Assembly: GCF_002911695.1 (NCBI RefSeq)
Contig: NZ_PQBS01000037.1
Location: forward strand, 126,146-190,145
Reading direction: 5' to 3'
DNA: 64,000 nt
DNA from: Gracilimonas amylolytica
GTDB lineage: Bacteria; Bacteroidota; Rhodothermia; Balneolales; Balneolaceae
In this document: positions 29,071 through 38,484 of the stretch, in pieces
Layout of the letters: each line of letters begins with the position of its first letter
Position numbering within the stretch: position 1 is the stretch's first letter
Position numbers and translations under genes: made by a program
The notes under the pieces: generated by a model
Told to the model about the DNA's origin: nothing
What the model saw: only the letters and a program-made list of their open reading frames with translations
Databases searched by the model: none

Positions 29071-29782
29071 CTGGATTTTTAGGGTTAAGTGGACGCATGG
29101 TGATCTCATTGATGAGATAGTTGTCGTCTGTTTCCAGAAGGAATTTAATGGTTTTTGAGATATCTGTGGTCTTCATCATGTTCGGGTGGTTTTCAACCCC
29201 ATCGATCTTATCAAATAGATTGGTGTCTATTGAGCCGGGGAATACACAGGTTACCTTGATACCGTCGTATCTCAGTTCCTTAAACAGTGCTTCACTGAAA
29301 CCACGAACGCCAAATTTACTGGCGTTGTAGCCTGAGATAGTTGGATTCCCCATGATACCGGCAATGGAGGAGATATTGATGATGTGGCAGACATTTTCGT
29401 TCTCTTTCATCAGTGGAACAATGAGTCTGGTAAGATAAAAGATCCCATTCAGGTTAACATTGATCATGGTATGCCATTGTTCCATAGTGGTTTCATCCAC
29501 ATTAGCGGAGTACATGACTCCCGCATTATTTATCAAGGCATCCGGAAGGTGGTCATGATCAAATGTATTGTTTACCCATTCTTCTAAAGCGGATGCATCG
29601 GTTATATCCATAGAAACGGGATGAAACTGATGGCCAAGCTCTTTATGTAACCGGTCAAGTTTATCTTTGCTGCGCGCAAGTCCATAGACTTCTGCACCAT
29701 TTTCAACCAGCATTTTACTAAATTCAGCACCTATGCCACTACTGGCTCCTGTAACGATGGCGACTTTTGATTTTAGATCCAT
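29057..29782 (-). CDS. Short-chain dehydrogenase/reductase
   Basis: The 241-aa NAD(P)-dependent oxidoreductase has the classical SDR motifs: the TGASSGIG nucleotide loop (about 11-18), NNAGV (about 89-93), the catalytic Ser in NISSIAG, and Tyr/Lys in YNASK (about 151-155). An Arg shortly after the first strand (GLARSKDKL) suggests NADPH preference. The substrate is not evident. It overlaps the downstream lipoprotein gene and is divergent from coaX. Confidence 0.9.
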   Translation of the reverse strand: MDLKSKVAIVTGASSGIGAEFSKMLVENGAEVYGLARSKDKLDRLHKELGHQFHPVSMDITDASALEEWVNNTFDHDHLPDALINNAGVMYSANVDETTMEQWHTMINVNLNGIFYLTRLIVPLMKENENVCHIINISSIAGIMGNPTISGYNASKFGVRGFSEALFKELRYDGIKVTCVFPGSIDTNLFDKIDGVENHPNMMKTTDISKTIKFLLETDDNYLINEITMRPLNPKNPDEEN

Positions 29783-29834
29783 TTTAAAACTGTATTTTAT
29801 TTTTAAATTGTTTGTTTAAAAGTAATACAAAAAG

Positions 29835-30596
29835 ATGAGCAAAAACGATTCGGATACCTCAAAAAAAACCCTTTATCTGGATATTGGTAATTCCAGTATA
29901 AAGGGAGCCTATAAGGTTGGGACACAGTGGATGGTCCTCACTGATGAACGAATTTTTACGGCTCTCGAGCTTGTAAACTGGATCCAAAAGCATCCTGATT
30001 CGTTTGATGAGATCGTTATAGCCAGTGTTCGAGATGACGTGACTGAAGCCATCGCCAAAGAACTGAAGCATCATAAGATCATAGAGATCAGTGTTTCGGA
30101 TATTCCCAGAGATCTTCTGAATTATGAAACTCCAAAAACACTTGGCATCGATCGGTTCTTGTCATGCTACGGGGCAACCGGTCAAACCAATAAATCGGTA
30201 GTGGTCATAGATGCGGGTACCGCGACCACTATTGATATTATGGATCAGGATGATACCTATCATGGAGGGGTTATTATACCCGGAATCTGGGGCTTTTCAG
30301 AGGTGTTATCCCGTAAAGCACCTGCGTTACCCTTTGTAGAATTTGAGATCCCGAAACAGTGGCCGGGTAAGAATACCGTAGATTCACTGAAATGGGGTCA
30401 GGCAGGGTTTTACGAATTTGGAGTAGTGGGAATCCTGAAAAAATATGAAGAGGAATTCGGTGACTATGAATTATTCCTGACCGGCGGGGATGCCACCGTT
30501 CTGGAGGGGTTGCTAAAAAAAGAATCCAAAGTCCGACCTTTTTTGGTGTTTGAAGGATTGGAAAGACTGGTCAATCAATTGAAGGCAAAAAAATAA
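29835..30596 (+). CDS. coaX: Type III pantothenate kinase
   Basis: The 253-aa enzyme phosphorylates pantothenate, the first step of CoA synthesis. It has the ASKHA fold: YLDIGNSSIKGAY (about 15-27) is the phosphate 1 motif, LGIDRFLSCYGA the pantothenate-binding region, and VVIDAGTATTIDIM the phosphate 2 motif. Type III kinases are feedback-insensitive and lack the P-loop of types I and II. It works in the same pathway as panB and coaBC in this window. It is a single gene, convergent with the S9 peptidase. Confidence 0.93.
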   Translation: MSKNDSDTSKKTLYLDIGNSSIKGAYKVGTQWMVLTDERIFTALELVNWIQKHPDSFDEIVIASVRDDVTEAIAKELKHHKIIEISVSDIPRDLLNYETPKTLGIDRFLSCYGATGQTNKSVVVIDAGTATTIDIMDQDDTYHGGVIIPGIWGFSEVLSRKAPALPFVEFEIPKQWPGKNTVDSLKWGQAGFYEFGVVGILKKYEEEFGDYELFLTGGDATVLEGLLKKESKVRPFLVFEGLERLVNQLKAKK

Positions 30597-30627
30597 GGGA
30601 GAAGCCTTTCGACCGCTCCCTATTTTT
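30597..30627 (+). terminator. Weak terminator after coaX
   Basis: GGGAG (30597-30601) and CTCCC (30616-30620) form a short stem with a 14-nt loop, followed by TATTTTT. The stem is short, so the call is tentative. Confidence 0.4.
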
Positions 30628-30656
30628 AAATCATATTTTGAATCTGCTAATAAATA

Positions 30657-33221
30657 CTATTTACCAAGATCTACTTCTGGTATGTGTTCTCCGTTATCCT
30701 TCACATAATGATCGAGCCACTGAACCCATCGTGTCCACAGGTCAAGCAGTGTTTCTTCAGCCGCCGGACCGTGAGCTTCGTGTGGATACATATACATGGC
30801 AGCCGTTTTACCAATACCATTTAACGCATGAAACATGCGATGTGAATGAATAGGCCAGGTTCCTACATTTTGATCCGCTTCACCATGATACATCAGTAAG
30901 GCTCCATCCATACGGTCGGCCCAGAAAATAGGTGTCATTTGTACATATCGTTCCAACCCTCGCCAAAGGTCTCTCGGTTCGCGTTGAAAACCCAGTGGGG
31001 TTAGCGTTCTGTTATAGTTACCGTCCCCTGCAATACCTGCCTTGAAGAAGGAAGTATGGATCATAGCATTTGCAGTACCAAAAGCCCCATAACTATGCCC
31101 ACCGATGGCCATTCGATCCCGGTCAATGTAACCACGTTTAGCGGTGCTGTCTATCACAACAGTGCTGTTTTGAACGATACTCCACACAAACCCGTCATTC
31201 GGATCTCCCATTTCGGCAGAGATCGGCCAATCAGCGTTTATCACAGCGTATCCGCGTTTCACCAAAATATCGATGGTTCGGTGGTAAACACGGGGATAAC
31301 TATTCTTGTTGTATCTGCGTTGACGTTCGTCGTAATCTTTCTGATCGTCAAACTCGCTTGGATAATGCCAGATGATTCCGGGAAGAGGAGTACCATCCCA
31401 ATTTTTTGGGAGAGTGACATCCACCCAAAATTCAAAGCCATCGGCTCGCTTAACCTTAAAGCGATCCCTCCGGGCTTGAGTTACAGCCTCGTTATGATCC
31501 ACGTTTGAGGTAAGTTTTGTCTCGTTCCCGTTGCTGAGATCCACTAGCCACGAATCAGGTTGCACAGTTGAAGATTCACGAGTGATCATGATCTCTGTAA
31601 CGGCATCATTTAAGACAGCAGATGGATTTTCATAAAGATCCTCTGAACTCTGAAAGATTCGGTTTTTCTCACCGGAACGGATCTCTAGTTTATCTATAAA
31701 CGGACGCGGGGCATTTTCTGAATAATTTTCGTCGTACTGAACCCCGTCCAGGTAAACAAATGAATCGTCGGCATTTGTACGAACCACACGCTCACCCTGC
31801 GCATTGGATGTGTACATCAGACTACCAGGGTCATCATAGAAGTCATCTGTTTTGTGATCGATGAGAGTGAAGGTTTCTTCTACGTTATCAAGGTACACTG
31901 CATAAATAAGGTCCTTATTTCTTGCCGACTCTTCTACGAAGATAAGGTTGCTGTTATCGGCATACGAAACTGACTCCATTTCCTTCTCGGTTTCATATAC
32001 CGTAACCATATTGTCTTCGCCAAAAGGTGGCAGCCATTTAATCACTCTATCTTTTTCTTTTTTCTTTTCTTCACCTTCTTCCTCAGAATCTGATTCTTCG
32101 TCATCGTTGTTTTTGGGTTCATCGTTATCTCGGGTTGGTTCAAGTCCCTGACCTTCTTTTGCGAGTAAGCTTAAACCCTCACCATCCGGCCGCCATTTGA
32201 TATCACGCCGACCGTAATTTTCAACTTCCTCATAATCACTTAATCCTTCTCGGGATTCACTGTTTCTCAATTCAAGCAGTTTATTTCCGTTCATATCCCA
32301 GATCTCTTCTTTCCATCCAAAGTTGTAAACAGGAACGATGTAGGAAAATGGTTCAGCCATGATCTGTACGATAATATGGTCTCCTGACGGAGATGGATCC
32401 AGGTTACGGAACATGGATGGTTGACCGATATTCTTTGTTCTGCGATTATCTACATCAATGCGAACCAATTGTCCTGTTGTATGAAACTTGAGTAACTCAG
32501 CCTCGAATTTTCCCTTCAAAAGATCAGGATAGGTTCGAAGCCGGTTTTCTTTGTCAGTTGTCTTTTTTACCTGGAGGGTAGTAGGTGTTGAGGGTTCTTT
32601 CGGTTCATTTCCTCTGTTCTCGGGAACCAACACAGTATATATGAATTGACTGTCACCTGACCACTCAAAAGAAGTATTCAGAGTAGCAAGAACCATACTT
32701 TTTGTAAGTTTTCTGGATCTTCGATTTTTAACATCGGCTACATAAATGTGGGTTTCATTCTCAAAGTGAGCAAAATAGGCCAACATCGTCCCATCAGGTG
32801 ACCACGTTGCATTGGTTACTCCTGCGTTGTCAGGCGTTTCAATAGTAACATTGTCCCCACTTCTTGATCCGATCAGTTCTAAGCCATTACTTGTACTGGT
32901 TGTAAAATTTCGGTTTCTGTTAGCCTCAGGGTTGAATTGAAGTCCACCCAGATTAAAATAGGGTTTTGCAAATGCTGAAAGAGGCGAGAGTGTTCGGTTT
33001 TGGGTAGTGTTTAAAAAGTACTCAGAAATTGGTGAAAGATCATTCAAAAGTACATTTTCATGTCTTGGAGCTAAGACCTCTTCAGCAATTTCATCAGGAG
33101 GTGTCAGATACTGTTCCCTAAGGTCAGGAGGGTTTTGGGCAAAAAGTTCAACCTGAAAGCTGATCGCAAAGAGGATCAATAAAATGGTTGAAAAACGGAA
33201 TGAGGCTCTTAAGTTCTTCAT
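30657..33221 (-). CDS. Secreted S9 family serine peptidase
   Basis: The 854-aa protein has a signal peptide (cleavage near residue 29, FAQ). An N-terminal beta-propeller region follows (for example TWSPDGTMLAYFAH), and a C-terminal prolyl-oligopeptidase-type hydrolase domain from about 600. The nucleophile elbow is GGHSYGAFGTANAM, the catalytic Asp is in YHGEADQNVGTWP, and the His is in PHEAHG. A Glu/Asp/Lys-rich insertion (EEESDSEEEGEEKKKEKDR, about 375-395) lies in the propeller and may be a flexible loop. It probably degrades peptides in the periplasm or at the surface. It is a single gene. Confidence 0.93.
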   Translation of the reverse strand: MKNLRASFRFSTILLILFAISFQVELFAQNPPDLREQYLTPPDEIAEEVLAPRHENVLLNDLSPISEYFLNTTQNRTLSPLSAFAKPYFNLGGLQFNPEANRNRNFTTSTSNGLELIGSRSGDNVTIETPDNAGVTNATWSPDGTMLAYFAHFENETHIYVADVKNRRSRKLTKSMVLATLNTSFEWSGDSQFIYTVLVPENRGNEPKEPSTPTTLQVKKTTDKENRLRTYPDLLKGKFEAELLKFHTTGQLVRIDVDNRRTKNIGQPSMFRNLDPSPSGDHIIVQIMAEPFSYIVPVYNFGWKEEIWDMNGNKLLELRNSESREGLSDYEEVENYGRRDIKWRPDGEGLSLLAKEGQGLEPTRDNDEPKNNDDEESDSEEEGEEKKKEKDRVIKWLPPFGEDNMVTVYETEKEMESVSYADNSNLIFVEESARNKDLIYAVYLDNVEETFTLIDHKTDDFYDDPGSLMYTSNAQGERVVRTNADDSFVYLDGVQYDENYSENAPRPFIDKLEIRSGEKNRIFQSSEDLYENPSAVLNDAVTEIMITRESSTVQPDSWLVDLSNGNETKLTSNVDHNEAVTQARRDRFKVKRADGFEFWVDVTLPKNWDGTPLPGIIWHYPSEFDDQKDYDERQRRYNKNSYPRVYHRTIDILVKRGYAVINADWPISAEMGDPNDGFVWSIVQNSTVVIDSTAKRGYIDRDRMAIGGHSYGAFGTANAMIHTSFFKAGIAGDGNYNRTLTPLGFQREPRDLWRGLERYVQMTPIFWADRMDGALLMYHGEADQNVGTWPIHSHRMFHALNGIGKTAAMYMYPHEAHGPAAEETLLDLWTRWVQWLDHYVKDNGEHIPEVDLGK

Positions 33222-33353
33222 GACAACGTTTTTATAAGTGTGATTAAATTATGACGTTGTAAGTAAGGCACAAAATGAACTAAAAGCACGAAAATTTACA
33301 GTTCTTTAAAAGAGGAGGAGTTGGTCGCTTCTGAAATAGGGTAAATTGAGCTG

Positions 33354-33971
33354 TTATCCCATTTTGCCGCGTATTAAAGCGGTCACCATCTCAAGGGCTA
33401 CTTTGTTTTTGCCGCCGCGTGGTATAATGATGTCAGCATATCTTTTGCTTGGTTCGACAAATTCGAGGTGCATGGGGCGTACAAACTTTTCGTATTGTTT
33501 CAGTACGCTTTCCACACTGCGCCCTCTTTCTTCAATGTCACGCTGTAAGCGGCGTAGCAGGCGGACGTCATCGTCGGTATCCACAAATATCTTAACGTCC
33601 ATAAGCTCTAATAGATCGGGTTCGGAAAAGATCAGGATGCCATCAATGAGTATAACATCAGAAGGTGTGGCAGTGATGGTTTCGTCTTTACGGGTGTGCA
33701 ACTCAAAATCATACACCGGAACTTCCACAGGATATCCTTCCATCAAAGCCTGAATGTGGCGGATCATGAGTTCGGTTTCGAGGGAAGCAGGGTGATCAAA
33801 ATTTTGCTTAACACGTTCTTCAAATGGAAGGTGTTCTAACTCCCGGTAGTATGAGTCGTGTTCTACTCGGAGGATATTATCAGACGAGAATTCATCGCAG
33901 AGGTAATTAACTACCGTTGTTTTACCGGATCCGCTACCTCCTGCAACACCGATCACTAATGGTTTAGACAT
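33354..33971 (-). CDS. udk: Uridine kinase
   Basis: The 205-aa enzyme phosphorylates uridine and cytidine for pyrimidine salvage. The P-loop AGGSGSGKTT lies at 10-19. HDSYYRELEHLPFEERVKQNFDHPASLE (about 39-66) and the ILIDGILIF strand are family signatures, and RRLQRDIEERGRS carries the lid arginines. Length is normal. It lies 12 bp after the amidase gene in the same direction and is probably co-transcribed with it. Confidence 0.95.
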   Translation of the reverse strand: MSKPLVIGVAGGSGSGKTTVVNYLCDEFSSDNILRVEHDSYYRELEHLPFEERVKQNFDHPASLETELMIRHIQALMEGYPVEVPVYDFELHTRKDETITATPSDVILIDGILIFSEPDLLELMDVKIFVDTDDDVRLLRRLQRDIEERGRSVESVLKQYEKFVRPMHLEFVEPSKRYADIIIPRGGKNKVALEMVTALIRGKMG

Positions 33972-33982
33972 GAATTACTTAA

Positions 33983-35224
33983 TCAGTTTGAAGAGGCGTT
34001 ATAGGCTTGTTTACTTTCGTACTCCACTTTATAATCGCGGATAGCTCTGAACAGGGCTGAAGCCATGATCGATTGTCCATAATCGCTGGTCAGGAAACGT
34101 TGTTCTGCAGGATTGGTAATAAAGCCCAGTTCAACCAACACGGCCGGCATGGAAGCTTCAAATAGTACCTGGAACCCTGCTTGTTTAACACCCCTGGATT
34201 TCCGTTGTGCACGATTTTTGAACTGATCCTCGATCATGTAGGCAATTTTTTCGCTGGTGGCTATGAACCCGCTGTGAGCCAACTCATAGATCAGAAGATC
34301 TTCCTCTGATAGATCCGTGTTGACCTCTTCCTTGAACACACTGTTCTCCCGTTTCATTACTTCAAATGCGGCGTCACTCTTATGGAGTCCTAAAAAGTAA
34401 ACTTCTGCACCACTGACGTGCCGGTTATGAAATGAGTTGGTATGAATAGAAACATACAGATCTGCCTCAGAAAGGTTAGCAAAATGCCCCAGTTCAGCTA
34501 ATCCTAAGTAGCTGTCGTCTTTACGGGTGTACACCACTTCCACGTCAGGGAGGTGTTCCTCAATATAAGCTCCAAGTTTTAACCCAACGGCCAGCGTAAT
34601 ATTCTTTTCTTTAACTCCTTTGTAACCGATGGATCCGGGGTCTGAGCCACCATGTCCCGGGTCGATCACGATCTTATCGAACCGTAGTTTATTCTTTACG
34701 TTACTGTAAGAGGAGCCGTTTGAAGCTATAACATTAGTCGAGATATCAAGTGGGTCTTCCCCGATGATCTCTTCATACCAGTTCCTGGCAATGAATTGCT
34801 GAGAATACCGATCGATCTCTTCTTCAGTAGAACGGGTCAGGGCCACAAGAATATCACTTCCGTTCTTATCGTTATAGGCTTTTGCTTTATAGTAGGCGTT
34901 TTCTTCGAGATAAATATCAACCCCATAGCCATACTCGAGGTCGTATAGGCGAACTTCTTTTAATTTTTCACTTCTTTCAGGTAATCTGATCCCGGTGGTG
35001 TCGAGATCCTGATCATAGAGTACCATTTGTATGAGGTCATTGGCAGGTTGTATGATCTCAAAAGAATCAACCGGCGCCGTCATATGGTATCTGATAACAT
35101 ATCCCAAACCATCACTGCGGCCGGTATTTGAAACACGTTCCAAAACGTTCTGTGCAAACAGGTCAGTGCTTACCAACGATAGCAATAACAAAGCAAGCGC
35201 GTGAGCAGTAATTTTGATGCGCAT
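33983..35224 (-). CDS. N-acetylmuramoyl-L-alanine amidase
   Basis: I set the start at ATG 35224 (413 aa), where a signal peptide begins (MRIKITAHALALLLLSLVSTDLFAQ); an earlier ATG would add 38 unlikely residues. An AMIN-like beta domain (about 30-110) should target the protein to the wall. The Amidase_3 catalytic domain (about 190-400) shows the zinc ligands in VIDPGHGGSDPG, the Glu in the downstream helix, SIHTNSFHN, and the catalytic Glu in VLVELGFITN. It cleaves the amide bond between MurNAc and the stem peptide during cell separation. It is divergent from the ATPase/MscS operon. Confidence 0.92.
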   Translation of the reverse strand: MRIKITAHALALLLLSLVSTDLFAQNVLERVSNTGRSDGLGYVIRYHMTAPVDSFEIIQPANDLIQMVLYDQDLDTTGIRLPERSEKLKEVRLYDLEYGYGVDIYLEENAYYKAKAYNDKNGSDILVALTRSTEEEIDRYSQQFIARNWYEEIIGEDPLDISTNVIASNGSSYSNVKNKLRFDKIVIDPGHGGSDPGSIGYKGVKEKNITLAVGLKLGAYIEEHLPDVEVVYTRKDDSYLGLAELGHFANLSEADLYVSIHTNSFHNRHVSGAEVYFLGLHKSDAAFEVMKRENSVFKEEVNTDLSEEDLLIYELAHSGFIATSEKIAYMIEDQFKNRAQRKSRGVKQAGFQVLFEASMPAVLVELGFITNPAEQRFLTSDYGQSIMASALFRAIRDYKVEYESKQAYNASSN

Positions 35225-35383
35225 TTTAATGCCGGGGTTATTTGGTTGAAATGTTAATAGCCTAAATAGATGATACACATAATGTAAGATATTCTTTAAA
35301 CCATTGAAAGAGTTCAAAAAAAAGGATAAAGTACACATAAGTCATTACAACATAGCATCATATCATTGTTTGATTATATGAGC

Positions 35384-35398
35384 TATATTTGACGTCAA
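35384..35398 (+). promoter_or_regulatory. Promoter element with overlapping palindrome
   Basis: TATATTTG (35384-35391) fits the TAnnTTTG -7 consensus about 45 bp before the ATPase gene. A perfect 10-bp palindrome TTGACGTCAA (35389-35398) overlaps its end, where a repressor could act. The -33 element is unclear: the nearest TTG (35366-35368) is only 15 bp away. Confidence 0.45.
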
Positions 35399-35436
35399 TC
35401 AACATGTTCATAACCATTCATTAGGTCATCAGACGC

Positions 35437-38400
35437 ATGGATCCTGACATCTCCAGAGATACCTTACACAAGCAGCTTAACGAAGAGTGGCTCACAAATA
35501 TTGAGAAACAACTTAACTCTTATCTGGAACAGGATGCCCAAAAGTTGACTGATATACTAAAACTGGCCGCTGAAAGGATCAAAAAAGGTGAGCAGGAGAA
35601 GGCCTTTAGTGATGTGCTCCAAAAACTAAAACCGGCAGAAATAGCACCGGGTCAGGAAGAGGAAAAGAAAGAGAATGAAGACACTGAAGAGGATCCTGAA
35701 GTTTCGTGGCTTATCAATGTAAATGAAATTACAGATCCCATTCCTGAACTAGTTGAACTGGTGCAGGAAGAAGGGCGGTTTATTTCCGGAGATGATGACC
35801 CTACGATGGTTCGGTTCAATAAATTTTTTAAAAGAGCCTGGCGTGGTTATTTAGCGGGCCTTTCAAAATTGACTGGATCCAGTGAACAGGATGCTTACCC
35901 GAGATGGAAACAGGAAGTTCCGGTTCGTGCAATTGTAAAAAATCACTTTCTTGAACTTAATGAGTGGGTCAAAAGCTGGGATAACTACTTCAGGCGAATA
36001 GAATGTGATGTGTTACTGGAGGTAGAGGCAAGGATTCTTCACTCCAATGAACTGTTTCTGCTGCTTAAGGATGAAAATGATGATAAAGAAGAGCAGGACC
36101 ACCCCAAGCCGGCTCCAAAAAGAATAGCTGTTCCGGATGAGCAGGATATCGAGATCTTTTTTGATAAAGCGATCGAAGAGGTAGATCGGGTCTTGAACGA
36201 ACACACCTCTTCATTGAAAGAGATCATTGAAGAAAAGCGAAATGAAATCATTGAAGCTTTTTCTCTTGCAGGTACGATAGAATATAAAGAGGGGGATTTA
36301 TCAGTAACTCAGATCAACAAAAAAGAAAATCAGATCCGGCAGGACACTGAAAAAAGAGCTGAAAACTGGGTAACCCTTAAGCTAGCCCTGGCAAATAAAC
36401 TTAATTTATCCAAAGAGTTTATCAAGCTGTACGATCAGGTAAAAGAACGAATCGGTGGGTTTTCAAATTCGCTGGCAGAATTTTTTGATGAGGGTATATC
36501 GGCTCCTTTAAATGAATTGGGTGAAATCCTGGATGAGACCATTCTTCTGTTCAAGGTCAATGAAGAAGATGAGAAACCTCCAAAAGATCTTTCAGAAAAA
36601 AGAAGTGAAAAGAAAGAGCAGATCGATGAGTTTATCCAGTCTAAGCTGATCAACCCACTATCTGAGTTTACGGAAGAAGCTGAGTTGAGCACTAAGTTCG
36701 ACCGATTCACATCAGCTATACAAGACTGGACTGAAGGCCTTCCTGAAAAAGCTGTTTTGATCGAGACGCTAGACCTTGGTGATTTTCCGCCGACGTTTGA
36801 ATTTGAGGAAGTGGAATGGAAATCACTGGTTAAAAGGGTGTTGAGTAATCAGATCTCCAACGAGTTTGTTCCCAAAGAGATCAAACCCGAACAGTTTTTG
36901 GTGAAGATTTCCAGCGAAATCAAGGAAGTTCAACAGGTTGTGATCACGAATCTGGAAATAGCGGGAGAAGTAAAGAAGTCTGATGAGGAAGATCCGGTTG
37001 AGGTAGCCAAGGAAGGGTTGTTACGGGCACAAAATAAGTTAATAGAGATCTCTGATTCCGTTACAGAACGGCGAAACGAGTTGATCGATAAACTTTCCGG
37101 GCAACAAAGGGTGGCTTTTACAAAATTAGCCAACCTTCTGGAAAAGCAGGATGTAAGTGATGTCAGGTTAGCAGGGGCTCAGTATAAGGCCAAAGAGGCT
37201 GCTGTCGACTGGAAATCAAAATTTCAGGCCAGGTGGGCGCGGTTCGTTGACCGGGTTGAATTGTTATATCGTTTCTGCCATAAAAAAATCGGCCATTATT
37301 TTGAGGTCACCCGGGATTTTCTTGGCTTTTCCAAAAAACCTGAACTGGAAAGCACAAAAGTTGATCTGGCTGCTTTTCTATCTGAAACCGATGAAAAAAT
37401 TGCCAGGCTGCCGTTTATTTATAGGCGACTCTTTGATTTTCAGAAGGAGGTAGATAATCGTTTCTTTATTCGCAGGCCGAATCAGTTCGAGAATCTCAGA
37501 AAGGGGTATGAGCTATGGCAGAATAACTTTCCCTCCTCCTTTGCAGTGATCGGTGAAAAAGGCAGTGGTAAGAGTCTGTTCATCAAAATGGTCAAAGATG
37601 AGATCCTGAAAAAACATGATATCGTTGAAGTAGAATTTGAAGGTACTGTTGCTGACAAGAAAAAAATAATTGAGCAGATAGCCTCTAAACTCAAGATCAG
37701 TGATGTTGAAGAAACCAAAGACCTGATAGATGCTATCAAAAGAAAGAAAAAACGCATTATCGTGGTTCTTGAGAACATTCAGGATTGCTATATCAGAAGT
37801 ATCAAGGGGTTTGAGGGAATTGAGGAACTACTGTACCTGATCTCTGAAACCAACAAAGAGATACTTTGGGTGGTGAGCTGTACCCGTTATGGGTGGTTGT
37901 ACCTGGATAAAGTTCTGACCATATCCAATTATTTTACCCATTCAGCGGAGACTGATAATTTGAGTTCAGAGCAAATTCAGGAACTTATCCTGAGAAGGCA
38001 TAATGCAAGCGGTTACGAACTCGAATTTCTGCCTGATGAATCTGCAAAGAAAAGCAGGACATTCAAAAAGAACCTGGACGATGTTGAGAAAACTCAGGAT
38101 TATCTGAGAAATAACTACTTTGAAAAATTGTCGAAACTGTCCGAAGGAAACCCATCAACGGCCATGATCTACTGGATCCGGTCGATAAAGGAGTTTGACG
38201 ACACTCACTTTTATATCAATCCGTTTAATTTCAGTTCTATAGACCGCATCGAAAATTTAGACAGTTCAGATCTGTTTGCACTCACGGCCTTCATACTTCA
38301 CGATTCTTTGTATCCGGAAGATCTGAGTAAGATTATGCACCAACCTTTGAGCGAAAGCAGGTTAACCGTATCCCGACTTGTAAGCAGTTCCATTTTAGTT

Positions 38401-38484
38401 GAGGTAAAAGAGGGATATGTATTGAATCACTTGATCTACCGGCAGGTAGTAAGGGTTCTGAAAGAGGCAAACTTCATACATTAA
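35437..38484 (+). CDS. Large helical protein with C-terminal P-loop ATPase
   Basis: The 1015-aa product has no signal peptide or transmembrane segment and should be cytosolic. Residues 1-650 are long, charged, Glu/Lys-rich and helical, with an acidic linker near 65-85. After an aromatic/basic region (about 590-640), a P-loop ATPase module follows: Walker A GEKGSGKS at 706-713, a Walker B-like strand RIIVVLENIQD near 773-783, and ILWVVSCTRYGW. ELILRRHNASGY resembles the lid of AAA or STAND ATPases. The last 80 residues look like a winged helix. Its stop overlaps the MscS start (TAATG). I do not recognise a named family and propose only that it senses or transmits a signal to the channel. Confidence 0.85.
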   Translation: MDPDISRDTLHKQLNEEWLTNIEKQLNSYLEQDAQKLTDILKLAAERIKKGEQEKAFSDVLQKLKPAEIAPGQEEEKKENEDTEEDPEVSWLINVNEITDPIPELVELVQEEGRFISGDDDPTMVRFNKFFKRAWRGYLAGLSKLTGSSEQDAYPRWKQEVPVRAIVKNHFLELNEWVKSWDNYFRRIECDVLLEVEARILHSNELFLLLKDENDDKEEQDHPKPAPKRIAVPDEQDIEIFFDKAIEEVDRVLNEHTSSLKEIIEEKRNEIIEAFSLAGTIEYKEGDLSVTQINKKENQIRQDTEKRAENWVTLKLALANKLNLSKEFIKLYDQVKERIGGFSNSLAEFFDEGISAPLNELGEILDETILLFKVNEEDEKPPKDLSEKRSEKKEQIDEFIQSKLINPLSEFTEEAELSTKFDRFTSAIQDWTEGLPEKAVLIETLDLGDFPPTFEFEEVEWKSLVKRVLSNQISNEFVPKEIKPEQFLVKISSEIKEVQQVVITNLEIAGEVKKSDEEDPVEVAKEGLLRAQNKLIEISDSVTERRNELIDKLSGQQRVAFTKLANLLEKQDVSDVRLAGAQYKAKEAAVDWKSKFQARWARFVDRVELLYRFCHKKIGHYFEVTRDFLGFSKKPELESTKVDLAAFLSETDEKIARLPFIYRRLFDFQKEVDNRFFIRRPNQFENLRKGYELWQNNFPSSFAVIGEKGSGKSLFIKMVKDEILKKHDIVEVEFEGTVADKKKIIEQIASKLKISDVEETKDLIDAIKRKKKRIIVVLENIQDCYIRSIKGFEGIEELLYLISETNKEILWVVSCTRYGWLYLDKVLTISNYFTHSAETDNLSSEQIQELILRRHNASGYELEFLPDESAKKSRTFKKNLDDVEKTQDYLRNNYFEKLSKLSEGNPSTAMIYWIRSIKEFDDTHFYINPFNFSSIDRIENLDSSDLFALTAFILHDSLYPEDLSKIMHQPLSESRLTVSRLVSSSILVEVKEGYVLNHLIYRQVVRVLKEANFIH

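Noticed and set aside
31056-31508. 150-codon plus-strand frame within the S9 peptidase gene
   Set aside because: It is antisense to the catalytic part of a clear peptidase and has no family signature or start signal.
36930-37133. Small antisense frames in the ATPase gene
   Set aside because: Ser/Leu-rich antisense frames are expected opposite Glu/Lys-rich coding sequence.
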